From: an uncultured Propionibacteriaceae bacterium
Lineage (GTDB): Bacteria > Actinomycetota > Actinomycetes > Propionibacteriales > Propionibacteriaceae
DNA: 64,000 nucleotides
Assembly (NCBI GenBank): GCA_938046585.1
Contig: CALIWR010000003.1
Location: 124,001 to 188,000 of the forward strand
Direction of reading: 5' to 3'
Shown here: positions 50,877 through 60,239 of the stretch, piece by piece
Layout of the letters: each line of letters starts with the position of its first letter
How positions within the stretch are numbered: position 1 is the first letter of the stretch
Made by a program: the position numbers and the translations under genes
The notes under the pieces: generated by a model
Told to the model about the DNA's origin: nothing
The model's input: the letters and a program-made list of their open reading frames with translations, nothing else
The model's database searches: none

Positions 50877-52298
50877 TCATCCGGGTCCCCGGTGCAGGCT
50901 GGTCCACAAGGTGTCACGTACCGTGAGCATGGTCGCCGCCTGCAGGATCTGGTTGCGGGTCTGGGGCGGCAGCTCGCTGTTGGTGTCGACCAGTTCCCGG
51001 ATCCGCCAGGCCCAGGCCCCGGCCGCGTCTGCCCGGACCCCCAACGCTAGGGGCGTCGTCAGGTCTGCCGGCAGGGGGTCACGCTGGACGACCGGCCGGC
51101 GCAGGACGGCGAGGACGGTCTCGGCCAGGTCGTCCGGCCAGGGCCGCGGCTGGTTCTCCAGCGCGGGGCCCAGATAGCGACGGTTGAGGTCGGTAACCAG
51201 CCGGATCAGGGCCTCACCTCGGGCCACCGGGAGCAGAGCGCGGTCACGGTAGCCGACCTCGACCAGGTCAGCCGCCAGCTGGGCGTCGTGCCACTGGACT
51301 GCGGCCTCAGCCAACAGCTCATGGATCAGTTCGGCCCCCTTGATGCCCAACCAATCCCGGGTCTTGACACCTAGCCAGCGCGGGTAGTCAGGCGGCGGTA
51401 CGGCCTGCAGCACCCAGAGGAGGGCGACGTCGGGATTCTGCGCTGAGAAGCCGTCCCGCTGGGCGGCCGGGTCTGGCTGGGGCAGCACCACCTGCACCTG
51501 TCGCCGGTCCAGGTCGATGTGCAGCACCCCGGGCAGGCGAGCCCCCATCCGGCTGCGGTACGCCGAGCCGGGCAGTCGTCCCAGGGCCTCGCTTGCCGCC
51601 TCGCGGACCAGCCGAGAACGGTCATCCAGGGCCGATTCCAGAAAGCCCTCGTCGCCAGGGTCGAGGCTCTCGGCCAGCGTCCTCAGGAACGCCACCCGCA
51701 GCGCCGCGGGGCTGTTCGACCATTCCGCGGCGACCAGTTCCCGCCCAGCGGCTGGGTCGTCGGCTCGTACCTGATGCAGATACGCCAGCCGCTGCGACTC
51801 GGTTCCCAGCTGCCACGGATCGGCCGGTTCCGGTTCGGACGGCTGGCTGACCTGTTCCCACCACCTTCCGCGTTCCCCGCCGACCAGCCGGGCTGCGGCC
51901 TGGACCCGGACGTTCGGATGGTCGATCAGGCCGACCAGCAGCCGGTGCGGCAGCCGGCAGCCGGCCTGCCGTAGCCAGCCGAGCGCCTCCTCCATCAGCT
52001 CGGCCCGGTGGGCGGCGGACCGTACCGGGCCCTCGGCCCGCAGCCCAGCCAGGGCGGTCACGAAATCGCCGGGCGGTTCGGGCAGGGTCTCCGACGGGGC
52101 TGGTACGACCGGGGCGGCGATTCTGGTGGCGACGGCTCCGCGCCGGACCACGGCCAGCGCCGCGGCGGCGTCGAGCAGGCTGGCGGCGTCGGCCGCCGGG
52201 TCGGCCGGGTCATGTTCCGGAAGGCCCAGATCAAGTCGTGGCAGCGGGCGTTTCCCGGCCCCGATGGCGGCTACTGCCGCCAGCTCCGCAAAGCTCAC
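50877..52298 (-). CDS. DUF5691 family protein
   Basis: From GTG 52298, which overlaps the SWIM gene stop by 4 bases, the product has 473 residues. It is Ala/Leu-rich and helical, with HEAT-like segments (DDRSRLVREAASEALGRLPG; HPNVRVQAAARLVGG). The N-terminus FAELAAVAAIGAGKRPLP fits DUF5691. The much longer upstream frame is a shadow of the SWIM gene. Function unknown; conserved operon with the MoxR and DUF5682 genes. Confidence 0.72.
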   Translation of the reverse strand: MSFAELAAVAAIGAGKRPLPRLDLGLPEHDPADPAADAASLLDAAAALAVVRRGAVATRIAAPVVPAPSETLPEPPGDFVTALAGLRAEGPVRSAAHRAELMEEALGWLRQAGCRLPHRLLVGLIDHPNVRVQAAARLVGGERGRWWEQVSQPSEPEPADPWQLGTESQRLAYLHQVRADDPAAGRELVAAEWSNSPAALRVAFLRTLAESLDPGDEGFLESALDDRSRLVREAASEALGRLPGSAYRSRMGARLPGVLHIDLDRRQVQVVLPQPDPAAQRDGFSAQNPDVALLWVLQAVPPPDYPRWLGVKTRDWLGIKGAELIHELLAEAAVQWHDAQLAADLVEVGYRDRALLPVARGEALIRLVTDLNRRYLGPALENQPRPWPDDLAETVLAVLRRPVVQRDPLPADLTTPLALGVRADAAGAWAWRIRELVDTNSELPPQTRNQILQAATMLTVRDTLWTSLHRGPG

Positions 52299-53578
52299 AG
52301 CGGCACCACCTGGCGGTCGAGGACGACCGCGGTTGGCAGTAGCCCGTCGCGGGAGATCTCCCCCAGCAGCGTGGTCGGATGTCCCCCGGTGTACGCGAGG
52401 ACGGCCGGGAGGTCGCTGCCGAGTAGGGGGATCGCCTCGCCGTCGAGGTCGATCAGGTGGTCGCGCCCGAGCGAGCCGTCGATCACCACGGGGTATTCGG
52501 TCAGCCAGGGGTCCTGCGCCAGTTGGGCCCGCCAGGTCCGTACCGCCTCGGTGACCGTGGCGCCGCGGCGGTGCCATTCGGCCACCGGGTGGTATCCGGT
52601 CTGGGATCCGACCAAGGCCCGCAGCCGGGGCTGGGTGGGGTAGTAGTGCAGGCCGGCGTCAACCGCGCTGCCGGGGATCAAAGAGGTGTCGACGGCCCCG
52701 CCGTACGGGGTGAAGAACAGCACCTGGGCCGGCTGGCCGGTCTGCTGACCCCACAGCCACACCCGGCGCATCGAGACCTGTTCCTCTTGGGAATCACGCA
52801 GCCCGGCCACGACCCAGCGGTCAGTGACCGGTGGCTCGGCGGTGACAGTCTCCTGAGCGATGTGGTAGCCGAGGTGCATGCGGACTGTCGCCCGCAGTCC
52901 CTCGCTGAGGCTGTCACTGCGCGGGGCAGCTGTCGCCAACAGGTGCAGCATCCCGAACTCATCGAGGACCGTGTCCAACCAACGACTGCCGCGGGGGGCC
53001 AGCGCCAGCTCCCGCAGCCGGGCCGCCACCCCCGGAGCCTGGGCGTCCACCATCCGGGCCGCCAACTGCTGTAAGGCGTCCGAGCGGAGGTTGGCGAGGC
53101 CGTTGCCGACCTGGTCGGTTAGCCAGCGTTCCAGCTCGGACATGCCCTGCCGGACTCGCTCGTCCCGCTCGGCGGCCCGGGCGGCGGCGGCCGCGGCCTG
53201 GGAGTCGGTACGCTGCCGGGCTTCCTTGGGGGTCTGCGCGGCCTCGCGCCGCTGTCGGGCGGCGGACCATTCCGCAGCGAAGGCGCTGATGGTGCCGCCC
53301 TCGTCGATGTGTCCCTCGGCCCATAGGAAAAGCAGCCCCAGGACATGCTTGCAGGGGAACTTTCGCGACGGGCAGGAGCACCGGTAGCTCGGGGCGCAGA
53401 CGTCGATCGCGACCGAGTACGGGGTCTTGCCGGAACCACGGCAGGAGCCCCACAGCAGCGGATCGGCCCAGCCTACGTCGCTCCACGGGGCGGGGGTAGC
53501 GAGTTTGCGTCCGGCGACTTGCGAGGCGGAATCGGGGGCCAGTGTCATCACTCGGTCCACCGACCACCGCTGCGCCAT
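52295..53578 (-). CDS. SWIM zinc-finger protein
   Basis: The 427-residue product starts MAQRWSVDRVMTLAPD. The SWIM motif CSCPSRKFPCKH (Cys67, Cys69, Cys76, His78) is complete and would bind zinc and DNA or protein. A long helical region (around TDSQAAAAAARAAERD) and a C-terminal beta-rich domain follow. It is the first gene of the five-gene operon. Most SWIM proteins carry a second catalytic domain; none was recognised here. Confidence 0.85.
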   Translation of the reverse strand: MAQRWSVDRVMTLAPDSASQVAGRKLATPAPWSDVGWADPLLWGSCRGSGKTPYSVAIDVCAPSYRCSCPSRKFPCKHVLGLLFLWAEGHIDEGGTISAFAAEWSAARQRREAAQTPKEARQRTDSQAAAAAARAAERDERVRQGMSELERWLTDQVGNGLANLRSDALQQLAARMVDAQAPGVAARLRELALAPRGSRWLDTVLDEFGMLHLLATAAPRSDSLSEGLRATVRMHLGYHIAQETVTAEPPVTDRWVVAGLRDSQEEQVSMRRVWLWGQQTGQPAQVLFFTPYGGAVDTSLIPGSAVDAGLHYYPTQPRLRALVGSQTGYHPVAEWHRRGATVTEAVRTWRAQLAQDPWLTEYPVVIDGSLGRDHLIDLDGEAIPLLGSDLPAVLAYTGGHPTTLLGEISRDGLLPTAVVLDRQVVPL

Positions 53579-54292
53579 GCAGTGCAGGGTAGCGGCCGGC
53601 GGTGCCCCCTGCCAGGGCGGAAGGTGGCGGATCCGCCGACGGCTGGCCCAGATCGCCCGGGTGTTGCGTACCGGTTCCGATGCGGAACGCTGGCAGCGCC
53701 AGCGCGACCTGCTGCGGCAGCACATCTGCCATCTGCAACGGATGGTCCGTGCAGTGGGACGACTATCTCGGGTACGACGCCGAGCTGGCGGCGAAGGATG
53801 GGTGGTCCGTGCAGTGGGGCGACTATTGAGGCCTGCGGCGGGACGGTATCAGGCGGGTGGCGGCGACCGAAGAGTCGACAGGGTCGACACTACCCGCGTT
53901 TGAGCGCCTGGGCCGCCCGACGCTCGACAGCCTGGGCGGTACGCATCGCCTGGTGCGCCCACGGTCAGGTGACAGCGCAACGCCTCCAGCGCTACCGTCA
54001 ACATGGCGTCGTCCAGCGGGCCCGGATCGGCATTTGGGGTGGATGCTAGGCTCCGATCCAGATCGCGAGTGATTCCGATTATCGAGGATTGCCGGATGAG
54101 CGGTTTCGGGGGGCCTGATCGGGCCCGGCATGGCGCCGGGCAGCGGGGCTTCACCGCTGTTCGGGATGAGCCTCGTACCGCGGGGGAAGAGCTTGCGGAT
54201 AGTGAAATCGAGAGGTGGTCGACGGGTTCGGCCAGAGGGGGTTGCCGGGACCTTTGGTCCTGGCAACATGAGCGAACTGGAGAGAAGGGACG
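53579..54292. other. 714-base intergenic region, no convincing gene
   Basis: This divergent gap lies between the SWIM operon and the ABC exporter. It contains two 24-base direct copies of TGGTCCGTGCAGTGGGRCGA (53743 and 53803, period 60) and a leader hairpin at 54241-54267. Several overlapping frames exist on both strands, but none shows a family or a good start. Confidence 0.4.
54241..54267 (+). promoter_or_regulatory. Leader hairpin just upstream of the ABC permease gene
   Basis: GTTGCCGGGACC and GGTCCTGGCAAC pair over 12 positions (one G-U) around TTT, 25 bases before the start at 54293. No T-run follows. It may be an attenuator or a regulator-binding site. Confidence 0.45.
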
Positions 54293-55678
54293 ATGCGGGC
54301 TCTGACCTGCGCCTGGCGCTTTGTTGTGCGCAAGAGAGTGAAGACGCTGATCATGTTCGGCATTCTGCTCTGCCTGGCCACTGTGATGCTGAGTATGATG
54401 GCGGTCAAGCAATCCACGGACGCGGCAGCTAAAGAGGCCGGGCAGCAACTGCTGACGGGTTTTAAGCTGGAGAACAATCGTAAGAACAACCGTGGTACGG
54501 AGCGCGGCGGAGGCGTCGTCCGGGCCGCAGATATTGACGCCGTGAAAGGTATTCCCGGGGTGAAGGAGCACTTCCGCCGGATGACGCTGACGGCCAACTT
54601 CGTGGGCGGCCAGGTTCTGAAGCTGCCAGGCGGTGTCCGCGACCCCTACGATGACCCGTCGAAGAAGGATTTCGCCAATATTCTCACCGGCTATGGGGAG
54701 AACAACACCGAGTTGGATGTGAATTTCCGGGCCGGTGGTTTCACGCTTAGCCCGGGTGGGCGACATATTACCGAATCCGATGTCGCCAAGGCGCTCATTC
54801 ACGAGGATCTCGCCAAGCAGAACGGTCTGAAGGTCGGCGATAGGGTCAAGCTGAAGGCCATCGCCAACGACCCCGAGAATGCGAACAAATCCGATGCGGA
54901 AGTCGAGGTCGAGATCGTCGGCCTGTTCTCCGGGAAGAACATCAAGAGAGCCACCAATCGTATCGAGATGGTGCAGAACCAGATCTTCACCGACCTGGAC
55001 ACCACCCGGAAACTTGCCAAGTATGACAGTGGCAAAGAAATCTATCAGGACGCCACCTTCTTCGTCGATTCACCTGGCAAGGTGGACGCTGTGGTGAATC
55101 AGGCGAAGCAGCTGACGATCGATTGGAAGCTCTTCCAGCTGAACAAGACCGACCAGACCCTGTCTGGGGTCACCGGTACGGTTAGCACCATCTACCGGCT
55201 GGTCGACGCCATGATGGTGGCCACCGTGATCTTCGGTGTCGTCGTGATCTGCCTGGTGCTGGTGTTGTGGTCGCGGGAACGGCGCCGCGAGACCGGGATC
55301 CTGCTGGCCGTCGGCACCTCGAAACCGGGGATCGTGATCCAGCACCTGCTGGAATTGGTGCTGATCGCCATCCCGGCCTTCGGGCTGGCGTGGTTCGCAG
55401 CGCAGGGAGTCGCCCAGTTCATCGGTAACCAGGTGGTGTCTCAGGCTGCAGAGTCGACGGCTCGGCAGCAGGCCCAGCAGTTGGGCAGCAATCTCGGCGC
55501 TGACCAGGAGTCGGCGCTGTCAGGCAAGACCCTCGACCATGTCCAGGTGATGCTGGACCTCGGGCAGTGGGGCCTGGTCTGCGGGATCTCGCTGGCCCTG
55601 ATCTGCGTCGCCGTCCTGATCGCCTCTGTGCCGACCCTGCGGGCCAAGCCCAAGGCCCTGCTCACCCAGCTGTCATGA
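54293..55678 (+). CDS. MacB/FtsX-type ABC transporter permease, first subunit
   Basis: The 461-residue protein has an N-terminal helix (LIMFGILLCLATVMLSM), a large extracellular MacB_PCD-type domain (residues 60-290), then three C-terminal helices (MMVATVIFGVVVICLVLVLW; HLLELVLIAIPAFGLAW; WGLVCGISLALICVAVL). RRRETGILLAVGTSKPGI is the coupling loop. ATG 54293 follows GAGAAGGGACG. It is first of a permease-permease-ATPase operon. Cargo unknown; such sets export lipids or peptides, or sense antimicrobial peptides. Confidence 0.88.
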   Translation: MRALTCAWRFVVRKRVKTLIMFGILLCLATVMLSMMAVKQSTDAAAKEAGQQLLTGFKLENNRKNNRGTERGGGVVRAADIDAVKGIPGVKEHFRRMTLTANFVGGQVLKLPGGVRDPYDDPSKKDFANILTGYGENNTELDVNFRAGGFTLSPGGRHITESDVAKALIHEDLAKQNGLKVGDRVKLKAIANDPENANKSDAEVEVEIVGLFSGKNIKRATNRIEMVQNQIFTDLDTTRKLAKYDSGKEIYQDATFFVDSPGKVDAVVNQAKQLTIDWKLFQLNKTDQTLSGVTGTVSTIYRLVDAMMVATVIFGVVVICLVLVLWSRERRRETGILLAVGTSKPGIVIQHLLELVLIAIPAFGLAWFAAQGVAQFIGNQVVSQAAESTARQQAQQLGSNLGADQESALSGKTLDHVQVMLDLGQWGLVCGISLALICVAVLIASVPTLRAKPKALLTQLS

Positions 55679-56904
55679 TGCTGCTGAAACGGGCTTGGCT
55701 GTCGGTGAGCCGGCGGCCAGGGAAGACCGTGGTGTTGCTGTTGATCATGACGGTGATCTTCACCGCCCTGGTGTCGGAGGCCACCGTACGGGGCTCTATG
55801 GCGAGCCTGCGCGATCAGGTCAGCCGCGGGGTGCCTGCCGGATTCGTGGTCCGCCCGAACAGCGGCGACCTCAGCGCCGCGCATGCGGAGGCGGTGCGCG
55901 GCGTGCCCGGCGTCACCGGCTACAACTACGTACGCAACCTGCCGGTGGTTCTCAAAGACGCCAGGCTGGTTGAGATGGTTGGCGGCGTGCAGTTGTCCGA
56001 TGATGTGGTGCCCGAGGCTGCCATGGCCGGAGTCACCCGCAGCGACCTGGTCTCGGATTTCACCACTAAGCGGTACGAATTGGTCGCGGGGCGGCACCTG
56101 ACCGCCACTGACCAGCATTCCGCGGTAATCCACCAGGACCTGGCGGCCAAGAACGGGCTGAGGCTGGGCAGCCAGCTCACGCTCACCCGGGATGGCCGGA
56201 GCGTGACGGTCACCATTGTCGGATTGTTCACCGGATCGAAGCAACGAGCGAGCTTGCCGTCGGAGATGGCCGAGAACACCTGCTATACGGATCTGGCTTC
56301 CAGTGGGGAGCTGGCCCCGGCGGCGGGGCTCACCGAGGCCCAGTATCTGGTCTCAAGCGCCGCAGATCTCAGCGCTACGATCGCCCGGGCCAAGCAACTG
56401 CCGCTGGCCTGGAACGATCTGCAGGTGGCCGACAATGCCGCATCCTTCGCGGGGCTGCTTTCTGGGATCGCTACCGTGGAGAGCCTGTTGAACCTGCTGT
56501 TGGCGGCGGTGAGCCTGGCCAGTATCGCGATCTTGGTGTTCGTGCTGGTGTTCTGGGTTCGGGGCCGGGTGCATGAGATCGGGATCCTGCTGTCGGTCGG
56601 AACCTCCAAGGGCCGGCTGCTGGCGCAGTTCCTGATGGAACTGACGATGATCGCGATTCTTGCGGGGGGCCTGACGTTCCTGGTGGCCAGCCAGGTCTCC
56701 CAGCTGGTCGGCGATGCCCTGATCGGGCAGGCCGCCGGTTCCGGTGAAGTGTCGTCACCGAGGACCACGATCGCCACCGCGTCCCTGGTCGACTTCGGAC
56801 GCGCCTGGCTGCTCGGCTACGGCGTGGTGCTGCTGTCGGCAGTGGTGGCGATGATCCCGATGCTGCGGCTCACGCCGAAGCAGATCCTGTCGAAGATGAG
56901 TTAG
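55675..56904 (+). CDS. MacB/FtsX-type ABC transporter permease, second subunit
   Basis: From ATG 55675 (ATGA overlap with the first permease) the product is 409 residues: N-terminal helix VVLLLIMTVIFTALVSEATV, extracellular domain, and three C-terminal helices with coupling loop RGRVHEIGILLSVGTSKGRL. Sequence and order parallel the first permease, so they form a heterodimer. The longer upstream frame is a shadow. Confidence 0.88.
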   Translation: MMLLKRAWLSVSRRPGKTVVLLLIMTVIFTALVSEATVRGSMASLRDQVSRGVPAGFVVRPNSGDLSAAHAEAVRGVPGVTGYNYVRNLPVVLKDARLVEMVGGVQLSDDVVPEAAMAGVTRSDLVSDFTTKRYELVAGRHLTATDQHSAVIHQDLAAKNGLRLGSQLTLTRDGRSVTVTIVGLFTGSKQRASLPSEMAENTCYTDLASSGELAPAAGLTEAQYLVSSAADLSATIARAKQLPLAWNDLQVADNAASFAGLLSGIATVESLLNLLLAAVSLASIAILVFVLVFWVRGRVHEIGILLSVGTSKGRLLAQFLMELTMIAILAGGLTFLVASQVSQLVGDALIGQAAGSGEVSSPRTTIATASLVDFGRAWLLGYGVVLLSAVVAMIPMLRLTPKQILSKMS

Positions 56905-56914
56905 GAAAATCACC

Positions 56915-57547
<633 letters not shown>

Positions 57548-57580
57548 GATCCAGGGCGGTCGCGCGCTGACCGATCCGAC

Positions 57581-57613
57581 AATCGTGGGCCCGGGAACTC
57601 CGGGCCCACGATT
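57581..57613. terminator. Strong terminator hairpin after the ABC exporter operon
   Basis: AATCGTGGGCCCGG and CCGGGCCCACGATT make a perfect 14-base stem around GAACT. It lies between the exporter ATPase gene and the convergent immunity array and may act in both directions. Confidence 0.85.
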
Positions 57614-57735
57614 CGTTCGCAGTGCTCTAGGCAGTGCCATATGATCCACGAGGGCGAGAAATCTCGACACGTGGCAGTTGTGCCGACGAGAGCGCGATCG
57701 TCTCAGGCGCCTGGACTCTGGGTGCGTTGCCCTGC

Positions 57736-58206
57736 TCAGTTCTCGTCGACTGGGCCGAAGTCTGGTTTGCCGCCTAGGGACACGATCCATCTGTCTCGCG
57801 CCCGCCAGCCCGGGTCGTCGGGGTTCTCTTTTGTTCCTTCGTAGTCCCAGGTGGATTCGACGCTTCCCTGTTCCGGGTCGTAGGTCACGATGATCCGCTC
57901 GGGCATCTCCGGGAACTGTTTGAGGATATTCAGCAGATCAAGCCAACCGGAAGTGTGCTGCTCGTCGTTCAGGCGGAAGAAGTCATAATCACCTTCGGGA
58001 TCCAGGAGTGGCAGTTCTCCGAAGCCGCAGAACTGACCACGGTAGCGATAGTAGACCCCGATATCTATCGAGCTCTCATCAAGGATCGTGTAGAGCCAGA
58101 TCCGGTCGATGCTAGGGTTTCCACCCGCGTAGTTCACGGCTGCCTGGAGGTTCTTCTCGACGAAGGCCTCGAAGGCCAGTTGTGCTTCTGTCTGCCTAGT
58201 CATCAT
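57736..58206 (-). CDS. YezG/DUF600-type immunity protein, array copy A
   Basis: The 156-residue protein is an alpha/beta DUF600-type protein. AFEAFVEKNLQAAVNY comes first, then IWLYTILDESSIDIGVYYRY, GELPLLDPEGDYDFF and a WDYEGTKENPDDPGW ending. Bacillus YezG of this family neutralises the nuclease toxin YeeF. ATG 58206 has AAGGAG upstream. It differs from copies C and D mainly in the tail (DEN for EN) and middle. It is the last of four tandem copies behind the nuclease gene. Confidence 0.75.
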   Translation of the reverse strand: MMTRQTEAQLAFEAFVEKNLQAAVNYAGGNPSIDRIWLYTILDESSIDIGVYYRYRGQFCGFGELPLLDPEGDYDFFRLNDEQHTSGWLDLLNILKQFPEMPERIIVTYDPEQGSVESTWDYEGTKENPDDPGWRARDRWIVSLGGKPDFGPVDEN

Positions 58207-58333
58207 GTCATCTCCTTCTCCAAAGTGGAGGCCGTTCGTGGGGTTTGGGATTTCGTATGATGATGTTGAGGTCTGGAGAGCATCACTGCGGAGTGATTTC
58301 TGCTGTGCCGATGGTGCCAGGATTCTAGATGGC

Positions 58334-58385
58334 AGGAGGTCTCGACGCTTGGGGTATGTGATTGATCTCAAACGTCGAGACTCCT
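58334..58385 (-). promoter_or_regulatory. Conserved spacer hairpin, A/B
   Basis: AGGAGGTCTCGACGCTTG faces CAAACGTCGAGACTCCT. On the minus strand RNA the stem has one U-G pair. Next to it is TAATATACTATAGG, an A/T-rich box resembling a -10 promoter element. Same in the C/D spacer. Confidence 0.6.
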
Positions 58386-58402
58386 ATAGTATATTACCCT
58401 GC

Positions 58403-58869
58403 TCAGTTCTCGACTGGGCCGAAGACTGGTTTGCCGCCTAGGGACACGATCCATCTGTCTCGCGCCCGCCAGCCCGGGTCGTCGGGATCATCTTTCGTTC
58501 CCTCATAATCCCAGGAGGATTCGACGCTGCCCTGCTCAGGGTCATAGGCCACGATAATCCGCTCCGGCATCTCCGGTAGTTTTTCATCGTGTTCAGGAGA
58601 TCGATCCAGCTGGAGATGTCCTGCTCTTCTCGTAGACGTCGGGAATCATAGTAGCCATCGGGATCAAGTAGTGGCAGTTCTCCGAAGCCGCAGCACCGGC
58701 CGCGGTAGCGGTAGTAGACTCCGACATCTATCGAGCCCTCGTCAAGGATCGTGTAGAGCCAGATCCGGTCGATGCTAGGGTTTCCACCCGCGTAGTTCAC
58801 GGCTGCCTGGAGGTTCTTCTCGACGAAGGTCTCGAAGGCCAGTTGTGCTTCTGTCTGCCTAGTCATCAT
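58403..58869 (-). pseudogene. YezG/DUF600-type immunity gene, array copy B, frameshifted
   Basis: Reading from ATG 58869, copy B matches the others to about residue 97 (SSWIDLLNTMK). Then one base is missing near 58575-58590 compared with copies A and D (CTCCGGTAGTTTTTCATC against CTCCGGCAACTGTTTGAG). Downstream the other frame still spells PEMPERIIVAYDPEQGSVES to a stop at 58403. A 143-residue chimeric protein would be made from the shifted frame. It is likely non-functional, and may be a reservoir for recombination. Confidence 0.8.
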
Positions 58870-58996
58870 GTCATCTCCTTGTCGAGGGTGGAGGCCGTTC
58901 GTGGGGTTTGGGATTTCGTATGATGATGTTGAGGTCTGGGGATCATCACTGCGGAGTGATTTCTGTCCTGTCGATGGTGCCAGGATTCTAGATGGT

Positions 58997-59049
58997 AGGA
59001 GGTCTCGACGCTTGGAACATGTGTATTGATCTCAAGCGTCGAGACTCCT
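58997..59049 (-). promoter_or_regulatory. Conserved spacer hairpin, B/C
   Basis: GTCTCGACGCTTG pairs perfectly with CAAGCGTCGAGAC (13 pairs). Here the position that is U-G in the other spacers is C-G, a compensating change that supports a real RNA or DNA structure. Confidence 0.6.
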
Positions 59050-59066
59050 GTACTATATTGCCCCGC

Positions 59067-59534
59067 TTAGTTCTCGACTGGGCCGAAGTCTGGTTTGCCG
59101 CCTAGGGATACGATCCATCTGTCTCGCGCCCGCCAGCCCGGGTCGTCGGGGTTCTCTTTTGTTCCTTCGTAGTCCCAGGTGGATTCGACGCTGCCCTGCT
59201 CAGGGTCGTAGGCCACGATGATCCGCTCGGGCATCTCCGGCAACTGTCGCATTGCGCTTATGAAGCTGTCCCAATCAAATTCATCCTGTTCGTCTTCTAG
59301 CTGCTCACCGTCGTAATGTCCTTCTGGATCTAGAAATGGCAGTTCTCCGAAGCCGCAGAACTGACCACGGTAGCGGTAATAGATTCCGACATCGATCGAG
59401 CTCTCGTCAAGGATCGTGTAGAGCCAGATCCGATCGATATCAGGGTTTCCACCCGCGTAGTTCACGGCTGCCTGGAGATTCTTCTCGACGAAGGCCTCGA
59501 AGGCCAGTTGTGCTTCTGGTTGCCTAGTCATCAT
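59067..59534 (-). CDS. YezG/DUF600-type immunity protein, array copy C
   Basis: The 155-residue protein shares most of its sequence with copies A and D. The variable middle differs sharply (HYDGEQLEDEQDEFDWDSFI). ATG 59534 follows AAGGAGATGAC. The shared C-terminus is PGWRARDRWIVSLGGKPDFG. Local divergence in the middle of an otherwise uniform set may reflect selection for different toxin variants. Confidence 0.75.
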   Translation of the reverse strand: MMTRQPEAQLAFEAFVEKNLQAAVNYAGGNPDIDRIWLYTILDESSIDVGIYYRYRGQFCGFGELPFLDPEGHYDGEQLEDEQDEFDWDSFISAMRQLPEMPERIIVAYDPEQGSVESTWDYEGTKENPDDPGWRARDRWIVSLGGKPDFGPVEN

Positions 59535-59661
59535 GTCATCTCCTTGTCTAGAGTCGAGGCCGTTCGTGGGGTATGGGATTCCGCATGATGATGTTGAGGT
59601 CTGGAGAGCATCACTGCGGAGTGATTTCTGCTGTGCCGATGGTGCCAGGATTCTAGATGGC

Positions 59662-59713
59662 AGGAGGTCTCGACGCTTGGGGTATGTGATTGATCTCAAA
59701 CGTCGAGACTCCT
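59662..59713 (-). promoter_or_regulatory. Conserved spacer hairpin, C/D
   Basis: Same stem and the same adjacent TAATATACTATAGG box as the A/B spacer, 18 bases after the copy D stop. A promoter or an attenuator for the next gene are both possible. Confidence 0.6.
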
Positions 59714-59730
59714 ATAGTATATTACCCTGC

Positions 59731-60198
59731 TCAGTTCTCGACTGGGCCGAAGACTGGTTTGCCGCCTAGGGACACGATCCATCTGTCTCGCGCCCGCCAG
59801 CCCGGGTCGTCGGGATCATCTTTCGTTCCCTCATAATCCCAGGAGGATTCGACGCTTCCCTGCTCAGGGTCATAGGCCACGATAATCCGCTCGGGCATCT
59901 CCGGCAACTGTTTGAGGATATTCAGCAGATCAAGCCAACCGGAAGTGTGCTGCTCGTCGTTCAGGCGGAAGAAGTCATAATCACCTTCGGGATCCAGGAG
60001 TGGCAGTTCCCCGAAGCCGCAGCACCGGCCGCGGTAGCGATAGTAGACTCCGATATTCACGGATGACTGACCGAAGATGGTGTAAATCCAAATCCGGTCG
60101 ATGTCGGGGTTTCCACCCGCGTAGTTCACGGCTGCCTGGAGATTCTTCTCGACGAAGCTTTCGAAGGCCAGCTGTACGTCTGCTTCTATGTTAGCCAT
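59731..60198 (-). CDS. YezG/DUF600-type immunity protein, array copy D (next to the toxin)
   Basis: The 155-residue protein is encoded 41 bases after the nuclease toxin gene, so it is the most likely cognate immunity protein. ATG 60198 follows AGGATGG; ATG 60207 is an alternative. Its N-terminus (ANIEADVQLAFESFVEKN) and IFGQSSVNIGVYYRYRG differ from copies A-C. The family is DUF600/YezG, known to bind NS_2-type endonuclease domains. Confidence 0.8.
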   Translation of the reverse strand: MANIEADVQLAFESFVEKNLQAAVNYAGGNPDIDRIWIYTIFGQSSVNIGVYYRYRGRCCGFGELPLLDPEGDYDFFRLNDEQHTSGWLDLLNILKQLPEMPERIIVAYDPEQGSVESSWDYEGTKDDPDDPGWRARDRWIVSLGGKPVFGPVEN

Positions 60199-60239
60199 GT
60201 AATCCATCCTAGAAAATATTCACTTGGTTGTCAATGATC

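Larger units (their letters stand above)
57736..60198. repeat. Tandem array of four immunity-gene units (about 665 bases each)
   Basis: Units begin at stop codons 57736, 58403, 59067 and 59731. Genes and spacers are both repeated, with spacers A/B and C/D almost identical. This is duplication by unequal crossover, with diversification concentrated in the codons for residues around 80-105. Confidence 0.85.

Noticed and set aside
53427..53903. Plus-strand frame with RWQRQRDLLRQHICHLQ
   Set aside because: It mostly overlaps the SWIM gene on the other strand, has no good start and no recognised family.
53849..54802. Minus-strand frame overlapping the first ABC permease
   Set aside because: It is the shadow of a clear permease gene and shows no family features.
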